Source of the DNA: Erythroxylum novogranatense
Lineage: Eukaryota > Streptophyta > Magnoliopsida > Malpighiales > Erythroxylaceae
DNA length: 64,000 nt
Assembly: GCA_029891385.1 (NCBI GenBank)
Contig: CM057228.1
Location: 49,993,283 to 50,057,282, forward strand
Direction of reading: 5' to 3'
In this document: in pieces, positions 46,959 to 57,809 of the stretch
How positions within the stretch are numbered: position 1 is the stretch's first letter
Layout of the letters: every line of letters begins with the position of its first letter
Notes under the pieces: model-generated
The model's database searches: none
Told to the model about the DNA's origin: nothing
What the model saw: only the letters and a program-made list of their open reading frames with translations
Made by a program: the position numbers and the translations under genes

Positions 46959-48098
46959 ATGTTTGTAATGGAGAAGCTTAATGGTTACAGAGATAGATAT
47001 CATCAACAATTTATAATGGAGAAGGATGCTTTTATCAAATTATATAAATTGCTAAATGAGTCATATGTATTAAAGAAAGGTACAAAAGTAACAATAAAAG
47101 ACGCTGTAGCTATGTTTTTGATCACTTTAAATCATGAACTTTGTAATAGAATGGTTCAAGAAAAATTTCAACATTCTAGTGAAACAATTTCTAGATTGTT
47201 TGAAATAGCATTAGAGGTTGTTTCACATATGTCGATTGATTTCATAAAATCATAAGATCCAACTTTAGAGAAATTTCAAGCAAAATTAAAGACGATAGAA
47301 GGTATTGGCCTTATTTTAAAGACTGTATTGGAGCAATTGATGGAACATATATACCAGTTGTAGTTCCAAGGTCCAATCAAATAAAATATATTGAGAAAAA
47401 GGCATTCATATGCAAAATGTAATGACTATATGTGATTTTGATATATGCTTTACTTTTGCTTGGGCTGGCCGGGAAGGCACATCACATGATGCTCAAATTT
47501 TTATGGAGGCTTTGCGTAATGATATATTACACTTCCCTCATCTACCTAGAGGTTTGTGACGGATAACTTTATACATTCTTTTTATTCATTCTTAATAATT
47601 CAGTACCTCTTTATTTATTTATTTTTTAATTTGGAATATAGGAAAAATATGATTTGGTAGATGTAGGATATCCTTGCTTGCAAGGTTATTTAGGACCATA
47701 CAAAGCTGAGAGGTATCATCTTCCTAAATTTCGATGTGCTAGTCTTCTAGTAGGTAAGAAAAAAAAAAATCAATCATGCACATTATTCTTTAAGATGCAT
47801 AAACGAAAAAACATTTGGCGTTTAGAAAAATAGGTAATTTTTTTACGTCAAATGCTCAGTTTTTTTTCCAAAGCAAGTTAAAATTGTAATTGCTTCGATG
47901 ACTATTCATAATTTTATAAGGTCAAAAGGACGAAGAGTTTTCTCCCTATGATGAAGATGATGAATTACTTCCTACAAATGAAGAAATCAATAAAAATGAA
48001 GACGTTGAAAAAACTCATTTAGAGGAGCGACAAAATAACGAAATGAATGATGCAAGAGAGCATATTGCAAATCTTCTTGTATTACAATCAAATGCATA
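46959..48098 (+). pseudogene. PIF/Harbinger transposase
   Basis: The N-terminal part (FIMEKDAFIKLYKLLNESYV, AVAMFLITLNHELCNRMVQE, KFQHSSETISRLFEIAL) is the helical domain before the DDE nuclease. After a frame change come GAIDGTYIPVVVPRSN (first Asp, about 47339), CDFDICFTFAWAGREGTSHD, an intron-like gap (about 47552-47641, GT...AG), and KYDLVDVGYPCLQGYLGPYK (second Asp, 47660). EKTFGV has the third acidic residue at about 47805. The tail ends ...HIANLLVLQSNA. All three catalytic residues survive, but a stop follows EKTFGV and frameshifts interrupt it near 47260 and 47390. It probably works with the Myb-like partner upstream. Confidence 0.87.
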
Positions 48099-48560
48099 AT
48101 TTATTATGTATTTAACTATTTACTCCACTTGAATATTTATTTTGGGATTATAATATTATTTAGTATTTTTTTATATGTCTTAATATTTATTTTTGATATT
48201 ATTTTATTTCCTACAAAAAATGATCAATCTCTTTAAATAATTTCCTACAAGATAGAAGTGAATTTGTCAAAAATTGTAAAGTAAATATAAATCCTTTCTA
48301 TTCATGAACGACTTGATAATAGTTGAATTATTTCAAATAAAATGTAAACTTAATATATATTGTGTTTTGCATATTGTTTAATATATTTTAAATATTTGCA
48401 TACATAAATGATTTTATTATAAAATAAAATATAGTTAAAATTAATAAAAGTACTTTTATTTTATATTACCAAATATCTACTATATGAAATTTTTTAAAAA
48501 TTATTTTTAATTAACAGTTAAACAGTGAACTGACTTTTTAGAAAAACTTTTATCAGAAAA
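48099..48560. other. AT-rich 3' region of the Harbinger element
   Basis: No ORF or RNA gene visible. It leads into the putative right terminal repeat. Confidence 0.5.
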
Positions 48561-48598
48561 GCTTTACTAATAAAAACTTCGCCGAACTCTAAACAGAC
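48561..48598 (-). repeat. Probable right end of the Harbinger element
   Basis: Read inward on the minus strand it begins GTCTGTTTAGAGTTCGGCGA, like Harbinger/Tourist termini. Homology to the BAHD-1 5' flank starts immediately beyond, which marks the edge independently. The matching left end was not found. Confidence 0.55.
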
Positions 48599-49028
48599 AT
48601 AATATTATCGAGAATTATTAAAATTTTATCTGAAAAATTGTACTAATTAGGAGTATTTAATAGGAAGAAGGGGGGCCCGTTGACAAAGGCCATGTGATGC
48701 GTGGAATTGAGGCCGAGATCTCAAAAGCTTTAATTGCATGTCGTATTTAATGCAACTCCCAGCCTTCTTTCTCCTTTTCTGCCAACCATTGAACCATTAA
48801 AGCACATTAGATAAAGAGTACTGGGCAGTGCATATCTTTTTTCTTTCGAGTCCATTGAGGTCCCTGTGATATAAAATAAAATTGTGCACTAATTACTTCG
48901 ACTAATTGGATTATTAAAGTTATCTCTAATGATTTTAATATTGTGTAAAATTTTAGTGAATACGTCGGTATACATAACATATACATTCATTTGTATACCC
49001 CACTTGAAATTTCTCAACTTGTCTTCCT

Positions 49029-49034
49029 ATATAT
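49029..49034 (+). promoter_or_regulatory. TATA box of BAHD-2
   Basis: TATATA in CTTCCTATATATGTATG, about 50 bases above the ATG. It is shorter than the TATA run of BAHD-1. Confidence 0.55.
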
Positions 49035-49080
49035 GTATGTAATATGAGAATACTTGAAGTAACAGCCAAGCCTTTTGATA

Positions 49081-50415
49081 ATGGAAGTACGTATAGTGTC
49101 GAGGCAACTCATAAGGCCTTCTTCACTTGCAGCTGATGAACATGAGAAACCACACAAAATCTCATATTTTGATCAGCTCACTCCCACCACTTATTCGCCG
49201 TTTATCCTTTTCTATTCGATGACCCAGGTCATGTCCTCCACTAACACCATCCGAATCCCAGACCGCCTAAAGAAGTCTCTCTCGGAGAGCCTAAGTATTT
49301 ACTATCCATTCTCTGGAAGGACAACTGACAACATGTTCTTCCATAGTTTTAGAGAAGGAGTGCCTTTTATGGAGGCCCGAGTCAACTGTCGCCTAACTGA
49401 TTTCATCAAACGTCATGAAATTGAATCACTCAACCTTTTGCTTCCGCGCCAACCCTACACCAAAGAACTAATAGAATCACCTGTTTTAGCTCTTCAATTG
49501 AACATTTTCACTTGCGGTGGAATAGCATTAGGTATGAGTGCCTCACATAAGCTGATTGATAGAGAGACTTGGAGGGGTTTTCTCACTACTTGGGCGGCTT
49601 TGTCCCGAGGTGAACTTGGCAACGTGATTCACCCTAATTTCAACGATGCGTCACTATTCTTTCCTCCAAGAAACGATATTCCGCAAAACCATGTATCTTT
49701 AATGGAAAACTTGTGGTTCACAGAAGCCAACTACATCACTAGGAGGTTTGTATTTGATGTTAAGACAATATCTATGCTCAAGGACGAAGCCAAAGCCAAG
49801 CCTGAGGCCAGGCCAACCACTGTTGAGGTATTGTCCTGTTTTATTTGGAAATGCTGCATGAATGCATCGAAAGCAGCATCAGAGATACCGAAAACATCCA
49901 TTATGGTCCAGGCAGTGAATCTTAGGACGCGCACAAAGCCATTCATGTCTAATGCTTCTATGGGGAATGCCTTTTGGTGGGCAACTGTTGCGGCGGACCC
50001 TAGTGACACCAACAAATTGCCTGAATTGGTGGACCTTTTGCATGAAGCCATTGATCTCTATAACTCTGAATTCACACATACTCTGCAAGGTGATGGTGGT
50101 TCTGAAGCCATTAGTGATCTGTGTAACCAGCTGGAGCAGCTTTTTGACTTGGAGAAACCTGATATATTTGCATTTACCAGTTGGCTTCATGTTGGCTTTC
50201 AACAGGTCAACTTCGGATGGGGAAAGCCTGTTTGGTTTGCTAACGTTGGGAAGGCTGGACCTGCGTTTAGAAATCTCATTATTTTCGTAGAAACAAATGA
50301 TGGTAAAGGGATTGAGGCATGGATCACCCTGGACGAGAAGAGAATGTCTGCACTGGAAAAGGATCCTGAGTTTCTGGCATTTGCTTCTAAGAATCGGAAA
50401 ATTTCAAGCCTCTAA
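49081..50415 (+). CDS. BAHD acyltransferase, vinorine synthase-like (copy 2)
   Basis: An intact intronless 444-codon paralogue of the gene at 30135, about 97 percent identical in protein. Differences (444 numbering): A19D, R21H, F43L, D55N, L86F, I101V, H119L, E189D, A229T, T263S, L279V, S291N, M304A, F341S. The HKLID catalytic motif (156-160) and the NFGWG structural motif (377-381) are unchanged. None of the substitutions lies in either motif; M304A follows the conserved FWWATV and needed two base changes. The promoter has one copy of the 73 bp block and no MITE. It ends in the same KISSL stop and a near-identical 3' flank with AATAAA-like sequence. The substrate is unknown. Confidence 0.93.
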   Translation: MEVRIVSRQLIRPSSLAADEHEKPHKISYFDQLTPTTYSPFILFYSMTQVMSSTNTIRIPDRLKKSLSESLSIYYPFSGRTTDNMFFHSFREGVPFMEARVNCRLTDFIKRHEIESLNLLLPRQPYTKELIESPVLALQLNIFTCGGIALGMSASHKLIDRETWRGFLTTWAALSRGELGNVIHPNFNDASLFFPPRNDIPQNHVSLMENLWFTEANYITRRFVFDVKTISMLKDEAKAKPEARPTTVEVLSCFIWKCCMNASKAASEIPKTSIMVQAVNLRTRTKPFMSNASMGNAFWWATVAADPSDTNKLPELVDLLHEAIDLYNSEFTHTLQGDGGSEAISDLCNQLEQLFDLEKPDIFAFTSWLHVGFQQVNFGWGKPVWFANVGKAGPAFRNLIIFVETNDGKGIEAWITLDEKRMSALEKDPEFLAFASKNRKISSL

Positions 50416-50676
50416 CCTTTCCTTTGCATCAGATGTTTTATAATTATAATTTGTTGTGTAAGCTATCTTTAAGGTAGCCTTTTCGTGACGTTTACGTCGT
50501 TAATTCATCTCCTTAATATATTCGTATGTTAATCAATATGCTGTTCACAATCTGTATTCCCATGGAGTGTTTAATAAACTTTTTAATTTATGAGAGCTAT
50601 ACAGTGGTATTCAGTCATTCTCTTGTGTAGCATATGCTTGGTTTATAATTTGATTAAACGCAGCAACAGGGCAAAG

Positions 50677-51320
50677 TTTATCGGAATATAACTGGTCAAA
50701 CATCATTATCTAAGTAGCGGAAGTTCACTGAAGTATCAGTTCGAAAAAATATTAGTTAAAAGGATTGTTTGCTAGCGGCAGTAGTGATATAATTATTGTT
50801 TCATTTTTAATTGTCTTTTTGCTTATAAATACTGGGTGATAGTTATTATTTTTGGTCATAACAAAATGTTAGAAAAAGGAAGATAATAAAACAAGGACAT
50901 TACTATAATAACATTTTATTCTTTTTCTCTTCTTAAATAAAATGAAATATTACACGGTATTTATATAGTTAATGGACAATTTTATATTAGGTTACTTAAA
51001 ACTAAATGCTAGAATACAAAGAGAGAAATACTTTTAATAACATAATAAGAATTATATAACTGAAATTTTCATATTTTTTTAATCTTACCATGACTTTATT
51101 TAGGTAACTTCAATGACTCAAAGTTTGATTCATTATATCTAAACACATAAAGCTCTAAAGCAGATCTTAAATCACATGAATTGATTAATATTGACTATTT
51201 CACTACTTGTTTAAAGTTGCGACAGAACTAGAAAACAAGTTTGTTTTTATTATCCTCAGTAAACTTGATTTTGTATAAATCTAAGTATTATTCATTTTAT
51301 AAAAAACTTCATTCGGGTTT
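50677..51320 (-). other. 3' end of copia relic C, probably LTR
   Basis: Collinear with 19955-20950 but lacking about 300 bases of it (shared TCAAACATCATTATCTAA, CTTCTTAAATAAAATGAAATAT, CACATAAAGCT). AT-rich and without coding frame. It lies 3' of RNase H in element sense, so it is probably the decayed 3' LTR. Confidence 0.6.
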
Positions 51321-53093
51321 ATTAAAATGTCAATAATTTGATCAGGGACTTCATAACTCCAATTTAATATTCTTCTTAGTAATGCATTCTTGAATAAAAT
51401 AAAACTTTGTGTAATATACACACTCTTGAGTTATTTGCTAAGGCTTAAGTGGGTTTATCATCAATTATGATATTTATTGCAATTTAGTCAAAATGAAGCT
51501 CTTTCAACAACCTTCTTAACCAAATAGCATGATAAGCATATAAAATATCTACAATAGGTTTGATTCCTTAAATGCCAAAAAGTTGCATTATTTCCCAAAA
51601 GAAAACAAACCCACAAGTAATTTTTCTATCATCAAGATCTTTGACAAAATCACTCTCATAAAAGTTGATCAAATTAAAGTTTTTGAAAAATGAGTAAAAC
51701 ATACCATATATAGTCAATTGTATCTTTGAGATGTTGAAGAATCCTTTTACTTGTCTTCAAGTGAACTTTAGATGGCATCTCCATAAACCAACAAACAAAT
51801 CTACCAGGAAATAGGTTATCTCATCTTGTACAGGTCAAGTACCTCAAGCTTTTTACAAGAATTCTAAACGAAGTTAGATCCACACTCTATTATCCATAAA
51901 AATTGGATAGCTTTATTCTATACTATATAGGAGTGTTAATCATCTTACTATCCAATATCTTGAACATTTTAAGCACCACTATTCCATAACCTTCTTGAGT
52001 GATAAAAATTTCATTCTCCATTTGCTTCACCTCAATTTCCAAGTAGTAAGACATCAATCCTATATCACTCATCTCAAAATCTTGGTTATGGAATCTTTGA
52101 GCTCTTTAAACATCTTAGATTATTGCATGTAATGATAAGATCATCCACATAGATAGAAACAAACAACATATTACCTTAATCAATTTTAACATAAATAGAG
52201 CATCTAAAGAAACCACTCCCTTAGAAATAACTTTTGACTTGATTATTCCAAGCTCTTAACATTTACTTAAGTCCATATGATGCCTTCTTTAACTTTAACA
52301 CTTTATCTTCTTTCCATTCAATGTGAACTTCTTCCTCTAAATAACCATTGAGAAAATTAGACTTGATATCTAATTGATGAATTCTCCATTGATTTTAGGT
52401 AACAAGACATATTAATAAACAAATAGTTTCTAGGTCAACTAAACAAACGAATACCTCTTCATTGTCAGTGCTTTACTTTTGCTTGTATCCTTTGACAATA
52501 GGCCTTACCTTGTATCCTTTGACAATAGGCCTTACATTGCAGCTCTCTACTTCATTTTTGATATTTTTTTTGTTTTGTACACTCATTTGACTTTGATAGC
52601 ATGCTGACTTCTTAGAAGAGAAATAAGTTATTTTATATCATTCCTTTTGATGACTTGCATTTCTTTATTCATTGTATGAATCCACTTCTTATTCTTACTA
52701 GTATCTTCAAAATTTAAAGGCTTAATATATTGCAATAGAAAAAACAAGTTGTTATTATTTATAAAATTTTTAAATTCTTTGATATCCCTATGGTCTCATG
52801 CTTGTTAGTAAAGATGATGATGATGACAATTGAGATGATGGGTTAGTAAGATTGATGGAGAAAAATTATTTCCAACTTCTTAAACAACCTCCTTTTTTTC
52901 TTTATCTTCAAAATAAGGAAAATCATTATAAGATCCCTCTATTTGGACCTCTATTTGTAGGATGCTTCTTCATCAAATTCGGTATCTCTACTAATAACAA
53001 GCTTCCCATTGCTTAGATTGAACAACTTTCTTCTTTTTAGGTTCTTGTTATATCAAACAAAAATAAACTTTTTACTTCAAGTTTGGTACTTTT
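51321..53093 (-). pseudogene. Copia pol relic C: RNase H, RT and integrase-RT linker
   Basis: Minus-strand translation, right to left: KRRKLFNLSNGKLVISRDTE (linker), EGYGIVVLKMFK, then RT with NFLNGYLEEEVHIEWKED, KASYGLK and intact IYVDDL at 52137-52154. MSDIGLMSYYLEIEVKQMEN follows, then DRKITCGFVFF and a damaged RNase H. Many stops are present. It is split at 53093 by the Sirevirus and resumes at 57810. Confidence 0.82.
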
Positions 53094-53339
53094 TATTGGA
53101 CCAATGGTGGTTGACAAATTAATTTCACTTATGTTTTGATAATAATAAAATGTATAGAATTGGTTAAGAAATTGTTTAAGGTATTTTGGGATTGATATTC
53201 AATGAAAGAATTGTACAAATCAAGATGGGCAAGTGTTTAATCATTGAAGAATCAAGATGGAAGTTTCCTATAAGTGAAAGAGGCTTAAATAATGAAGATT
53301 ATAGAAGATTTGAGTGGATATTACCGTTGAAGCTTACAT

Positions 53340-53560
53340 AAGTTGACTAGAACATCATATGCCAACTAATATATGAAGATATGTCAACACAAGTCGACTA
53401 ACAGCATACAAGTCAACTTATCGTGGACCACAAGTCGACTTACACATCACAAGTCGACTTATAGAAGAGCGGAGATGCAAGTTTACTTAAAATGTTGTCA
53501 CAAGTCGACTTATACAACTCGACAAGTCGAATTATACAACTCGATAAGTCGATTTATAGG
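53340..53560. repeat. Clustered AAGTCGACTT palindromes
   Basis: At least eight exact or one-to-two-base variants of CAAGTCGACTTA in 220 bp, upstream of the TATA box. The other LTR repeats the cluster (56906-57105). Three more copies lie near the 3' end of the internal region (56040-56101). Palindrome-rich LTRs are a known Sirevirus trait. Confidence 0.88.
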
Positions 53561-53675
53561 TACAGCACATTAATTCCAACGTTCCAATTAGCCAAAAATG
53601 GAAGGGAGATTATTAAGGAACGATCATTTCAATCTAGCAACGGCTAGAATAAGTCCCAACAGCTATATTTCTTCT

Positions 53676-53684
53676 TATATAAAG
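53676..53684 (+). promoter_or_regulatory. Sirevirus LTR TATA box
   Basis: TATATAAAG, downstream of the palindrome cluster. The other LTR has it near 57220. Confidence 0.65.
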
Positions 53685-53862
53685 GGTGGATGATTGATGA
53701 AGAAGTGACACAAGTTCTACAAGCCAAAATACTCTTATCTTGCTCCAAATTGCTCATCATTGTTCTTACTTTGTTTACATTTGTATTGAGCACTTGTTCT
53801 TAGATCTTTATCCTATTTCTTTTACAAATTGAGTGACTAGTGAAAGGTCACGTGTGAGGTAG

Positions 53863-54013
53863 CTTGAGCCAAAAATCAAGTATTGTTGGTAGGATTTGTA
53901 CCGGAAGACAAATCATCTGTAAAGGTTGCTTGAGCCGGAAATCAAGCGGTATTGGTAAGATTTGTACCGGAAGACAAATCAAGTGTAAAGGTAGCTTGAG
54001 CCGGAAATCAAGC
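53863..54013 (+). repeat. Array of five alternating hairpins with a shared CCGGAA loop
   Basis: Stems CTTGA/TCAAG at 53863-53880, GATTTGT/ACAAATC at 53893-53914, GCTTGA/TCAAGC at 53928-53947, GATTTGT/ACAAATC at 53959-53980 and GCTTGA/TCAAGC at 53995-54013. Each loop is eight bases with CCGGAA (first one CCAAAA). The unit period is about 66 bp. It is repeated in the 3' LTR at 57407-57557. It lies after the TATA box, so it is in the transcribed leader. ORFs across it are repeat translations. Confidence 0.85.
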
Positions 54014-54263
54014 GGGATTGTAAGAGTTCACATTGAACTACAAAGTATGTAATAAAGTGGTTTGCAAAATTCTAAGTGGGAGCTTAGGTAGAGGACGTAG
54101 GTCTTAGCACCGAACCTCTATAAAAACAGTGTTTGCTCTTCTTCCCTAGTCTTTGTATTTAAATTTGTTTAAATTACTATTGTGTGAATTAACTTCTGAT
54201 TTTATTGTAGAAATTTTCAAAGAATTTTAAAGATCTATTCAACCTCCCTTCTAGATCGCTACA

Positions 54264-54278
54264 ATTGGTATCGAGCGA
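54264..54278 (+). other. Sirevirus primer binding site
   Basis: ATTGGTATCGAGCG directly after the LTR end ACA, close to the iMet-complementary TGGTATCAGAGC. Confidence 0.82.
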
Positions 54279-54342
54279 AGTATATCCGGATGGCACACAA
54301 TAACTTAGCGGAAGAAGGTAATACTAATAATCGCCTCCTTTA

Positions 54343-55815
54343 TTTAATGGTACTAATTATTCTTCTTGGAAAAATCCTATGAAGTACCACATCATTAGCG
54401 AGGGAGTAGAATATTGGAAGATAATTATCTTCGGTCCACAACCACCGTTAAAAGAAAATGGTGAGTTAAAAGCGAGTGGAATACGATGACAATGATCTGA
54501 GGCAAGCCTACATCAACGCTAAAGCGATGAAGCTAATCTATTGCGCTCTCACAGTTGAGGAAAGAAACCGAGTTAACTCGTGTACCAGCGCCAAAGAAAT
54601 GTGGGAAAGACTACGCATCAGCCATGAAGGAACCAACCAAGTCCGGGAAATAAAGATTAACATGCTTCTCCATGATTATGAAATGTTTGTCATGAAAAAA
54701 GGTGAGTCTATTTCCAATATGCTTGATCGTTTTGCAGAAATTATCAATGAATTAGGAAATCTTGGAAAGCATATGACGGATAGCGAGAAGGTGAAGAAGA
54801 TTCTTCGCTCTCTACCGAAAGAATGGGATTCACAAGTCACCGCTATTATGGAGTCCAAGGATCTTAATCACTTGGAATTCAACGCCTTGGTGGGATCACT
54901 CATCAACTATGAGATCATTCTCAAATCAAGAGGAGGTAGAGGTAAGTCACAAAAATCAATTACTTTTAAAGCTAACACTTCTTTTGTTGATGAAAGTGAT
55001 GAGGAAATAGATGAAGATGAGGAAGACGAAGAAATAGCTATGTACGCTAGAAATTTAAGGAAGTTCAAGGGACTTCTAAAAAATCGAAGAAAAGAATTAA
55101 GTGGCGGAAGAAATGGAGAAACGAAGAAGTATACTGTAGAAAGAAGGTCTAAAGGCTATCAAGAAAAGAAAAATTCAAATCTCCAGAAAAATGACAAAGG
55201 GAAAAAGAAAGCTAACCTTATAGCCGCGTGGAGTGATGATGAGGAAGCATATCAAAGCAATGATGAAAACAACCTAGCGCTTATGGCCAATAGCTCCTCA
55301 ACAAGTGATGATGAAGATGAGGTAACTTTCTTTGATCAAGATCTTATAGAGTCTTTTAATGCTTTGCAAATTGATTTGGAAGAAGCTATTGAAATCAACA
55401 AGAAATTGAGAAAGAAAATAAGAGAATTGGTTGCTGAAAATAGTGCCTTACATGAGACTATTGATGATTTAGATAGTCCTAAGGAAGATCATTCTGCATG
55501 TCTTGTTGAAAAGGAAAATCTTATTTGTGAGCTTGATAGACTTAGAAAGGAGTTTTCTTATGTGGTTGGAAAATTTCTTTGGTGGAAATGCAAAATTTGA
55601 AGAGATGTTGTCTTTACAAAGATATTCTATTTCTAAACATGGTTTGGGATATGATCCTTATAATAGAGATTGTTCTTTAATTTCCAAATTTACCAAGGAT
55701 GGAAAAGTTGCTCAATGTGCTAGATGCTTGAAAGATGGTCATATAGAAATTGCATGTAAAAGTATTAGGAGATGTGTTAAGGTTAAGAAAATCGGGTGGT
55801 AAAAGGTACAACACC
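54343..55815 (+). pseudogene. Sirevirus gag
   Basis: Gag begins in one frame at 54343 (FNGTNYSSWKNPMKYHI), shifts frame near 54475, and then runs open to 55600 (374 codons). That stretch has the UBN2 domain (AMKLIYCALTVEERNRVNSC, SAKEMWERLRISHEGTNQVR, LLHDYEMFVMKKGESISNML, FAEIINELGNLGKHM, LRSLPKEWDSQVTAIMESKD). Acidic stretches (DEEIDEDEEDEE), a basic middle and a C-terminal coiled coil (QIDLEEAIEINKKLRKKIRE) follow. A CCHC knuckle (CARCLKDGHIEIAC) is at about 55716, after another frame change near 55580. The long coiled-coil gag fits Sireviruses. Confidence 0.87.
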
Positions 55816-55859
55816 TTCTAATGTGGTTTATATGACTAACAAAATAGACCCAAGATGGC

Positions 55860-55970
55860 TTGGGTACCAATGAGAAGAAAGGATGTTTCAGTTGTAGTAC
55901 AAGCAAGGAATGAAAATCAACCAAGCACATGGTACATTGATAGCAGATATTCAAGGCATATAAGTGGAGA
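55860..55970 (+). pseudogene. Sirevirus protease fragment
   Basis: Reads TWYIDSRYSRHISGD, the copia protease site WYLDSGCSRHMTGD with Gly of DSG changed to Arg. Coding homology ends near 55975; everything to the end of pol is deleted. Confidence 0.8.
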
Positions 55971-55975
55971 CAACA

Positions 55976-56660
55976 ACAAAGATTCCATCATCATTTACAC
56001 TTAGGCTGAAATGTGATTGAATTGGAGTACTGGTATATTCTAGTCGACTTATGGATGTCTAAGTCGACTAATTGGTGAAATGTCTGGTAACAAGTCGACT
56101 TATGTCTTCATGGATTCTTTAAAACCTATTCTTCTTTTCACTCTCCATAATGACTATTGTTATGTTATGACAATTGCCTTTATTTGTGTTTGTTGTTTTG
56201 TTTGTTTATGGACTGCATTTGTGACTATTTTTCATTTTTCATATTGGTTTTTAATTATGACAAAAAGGGGGAGTAATATTGGAAATTGATAATTGGTATC
56301 TTTTAGTCACCGTCATTTGATTGAGGGGGAATGTGTTTGATTTGAGACTATTTGTGTTTGATGACTTGTTTCTCTATTTAATGTGATTGCGATATTTCAT
56401 CTTTTGTTGGTTTGTATTAGTTGTTTTGATTATGACAAAAAAGGGGGAGAAAAATGAGAAATTGGATTTTCTTTAGTTACTTGATTAAGGGGAGTTTGTT
56501 AAAATTTTAATTGATTTTCAAGGTTATTAAAATTCAATGATTTATATGATTGAGGAGACTTTAACCAAAATGACAAGGTATAAAACCTTGATCAATGTTT
56601 CTTTGTTTTCATTTCTTAAACAATTTCTAAGTATTTTGTCATTATCAAAAAGGGGGAGAT
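55976..56660 (+). other. Sirevirus 3' internal region with multiple polypurine tracts
   Basis: Non-coding. AAAAAGGGGGAG-type tracts occur at about 56262, 56438 and 56648; the last abuts the 3' LTR and is the functional position. Multiple such tracts are a described Sirevirus signature. Three AAGTCGACT palindromes lie at its start. Confidence 0.82.
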
Positions 56661-57809
56661 TGTTGGACCAATGGTGGTTGACAAATTAATTCCACTTATG
56701 TTTTGATAATAATAAAATGTATAGATTGGTTAAGAAATTGTTTCAGGTATTTTGGGATTGATATTCAATGAAAGAATTGTACAAATCAAGATGGGCAAGT
56801 GTTTAATCATTGAAGAATCAAGATGGAAGTTTCCTATAAGTGAAAGAGACTTAAATAATGAAGATTATAGAAGATTTGAGTGGATATTACCGTTGAAGCT
56901 TACATAAGTTGACTAGAACATCATATGCCAACTAATATATGAAGATATGTCAAGACAAGTCGACTAACAGCATACAAGTCAACTTATCGTGGACCACAAG
57001 TCGACTTACACATCACAAGTCGACTTATAGAAGAGCGGAGATGCAAGTTTACTTAAAATGTTGTCACAAGTCGACTTATACAACTCGACAAGTCGACTTA
57101 TGGGTACAGCACATTAATTCCAACAGTCCAATTAGCCAAAAATGGAAGGGAGATTATTAAGGAACGGTCATTTCAATCTAGCAACGGCTAGAATAAGTCC
57201 CAATAGCTATATTTTTTCTTATATAAAGGGTAGATGATTGATGAAGAAGTGACACAAGTTCTACAAGCCAAAATACTCTTATCTTGCTCCAAATTGCTCA
57301 TCATTGTTCTTACTTTGTTTACATTTGTATTGAGCACTTGTTCTTAGATCTTTATCCTATTTCTTTTACAAATTGAGTGACTAGTGAAAGGTCACATGTG
57401 AGGTAGCTTGAGCCGGAAATCAAGTATTGTTGGTAGGATTTGTGCCGGAAGACAAATCATCTGTAAAGGTTGCTTAAGTCGAAAATCAAGCGGTATTGGT
57501 AAGATTTGTGCCGGAAGACAAATCAAGTGTAGAGGTAGCTTGAGCCGAAAATCAAGCGGGATTGTAAGAGTTCACACTGAACTACAAAGTGTGTAATAAA
57601 GTGGTTTGTAAAATCCTAAGTGGGAGTTTAGGTAGAGGACGTAGGTCTTAGCACCAAACCTCTATAAAAACAGTGTTTGATCTTCTTCCCTACTCTTTGT
57701 ATTCAAATTTGTTTAAATTACTATTGTGTGAATTAACTTCTGATTTTATTGTAGAAATTTTCAAAGAATTTTAAAGATCTATTCAACCCCCCCTTCTAGA
57801 TCGCTTACA
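56661..57809 (+). repeat. Sirevirus 3' LTR
   Basis: TGTTGGACCAATGG to GATCGCTTACA, near-identical to 53094-54263. The sequence CTCGATAAGTCGATTTATAGG near 53540 is missing one palindrome unit here. Confidence 0.92.

Larger units (their letters stand above)
48599..50676 (+). repeat. Segmental duplication unit 2 (BAHD-2 and flanks)
   Basis: Homologous to 28675-31757. At 50676/50677 the sequence leaves the BAHD 3' flank (GCAACAGGGCAAAG) and enters copia relic sequence homologous to 19955 onward, a duplication breakpoint. Confidence 0.9.
53094..54263 (+). repeat. Sirevirus 5' LTR
   Basis: Starts TATTGGACCAATGG (the other LTR has TGTTGG) and ends GATCGCTACA. It has AAGTCGACTT palindromes at 53340-53560, TATATAAAG at 53676-53684 and the hairpin array at 53863-54013. 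Confidence 0.9.
53094..57809 (+). mobile_element. Sirevirus-type copia element, pol deleted
   Basis: A 4.7 kb element with LTRs of 1170 and 1149 bp, an iMet-like primer site, a gag with zinc knuckle and coiled coil, a protease fragment and a triplicated polypurine motif. Target flanks CTTTT (53089-53093) and CTTTC (57810-57814) agree at four of five bases. Reverse transcriptase, RNase H and integrase are absent, so the copy could move only with help. It is inserted in copia relic C in the opposite orientation. Confidence 0.88.

Noticed and set aside
53864..54052. ORF of repeated SRKSSGIGKICTGRQIKCKG-like units (also 57408-57596)
   Set aside because: It follows the hairpin array; the repetition is explained by RNA/DNA structure in the LTR, and it recurs only because the LTR is duplicated.
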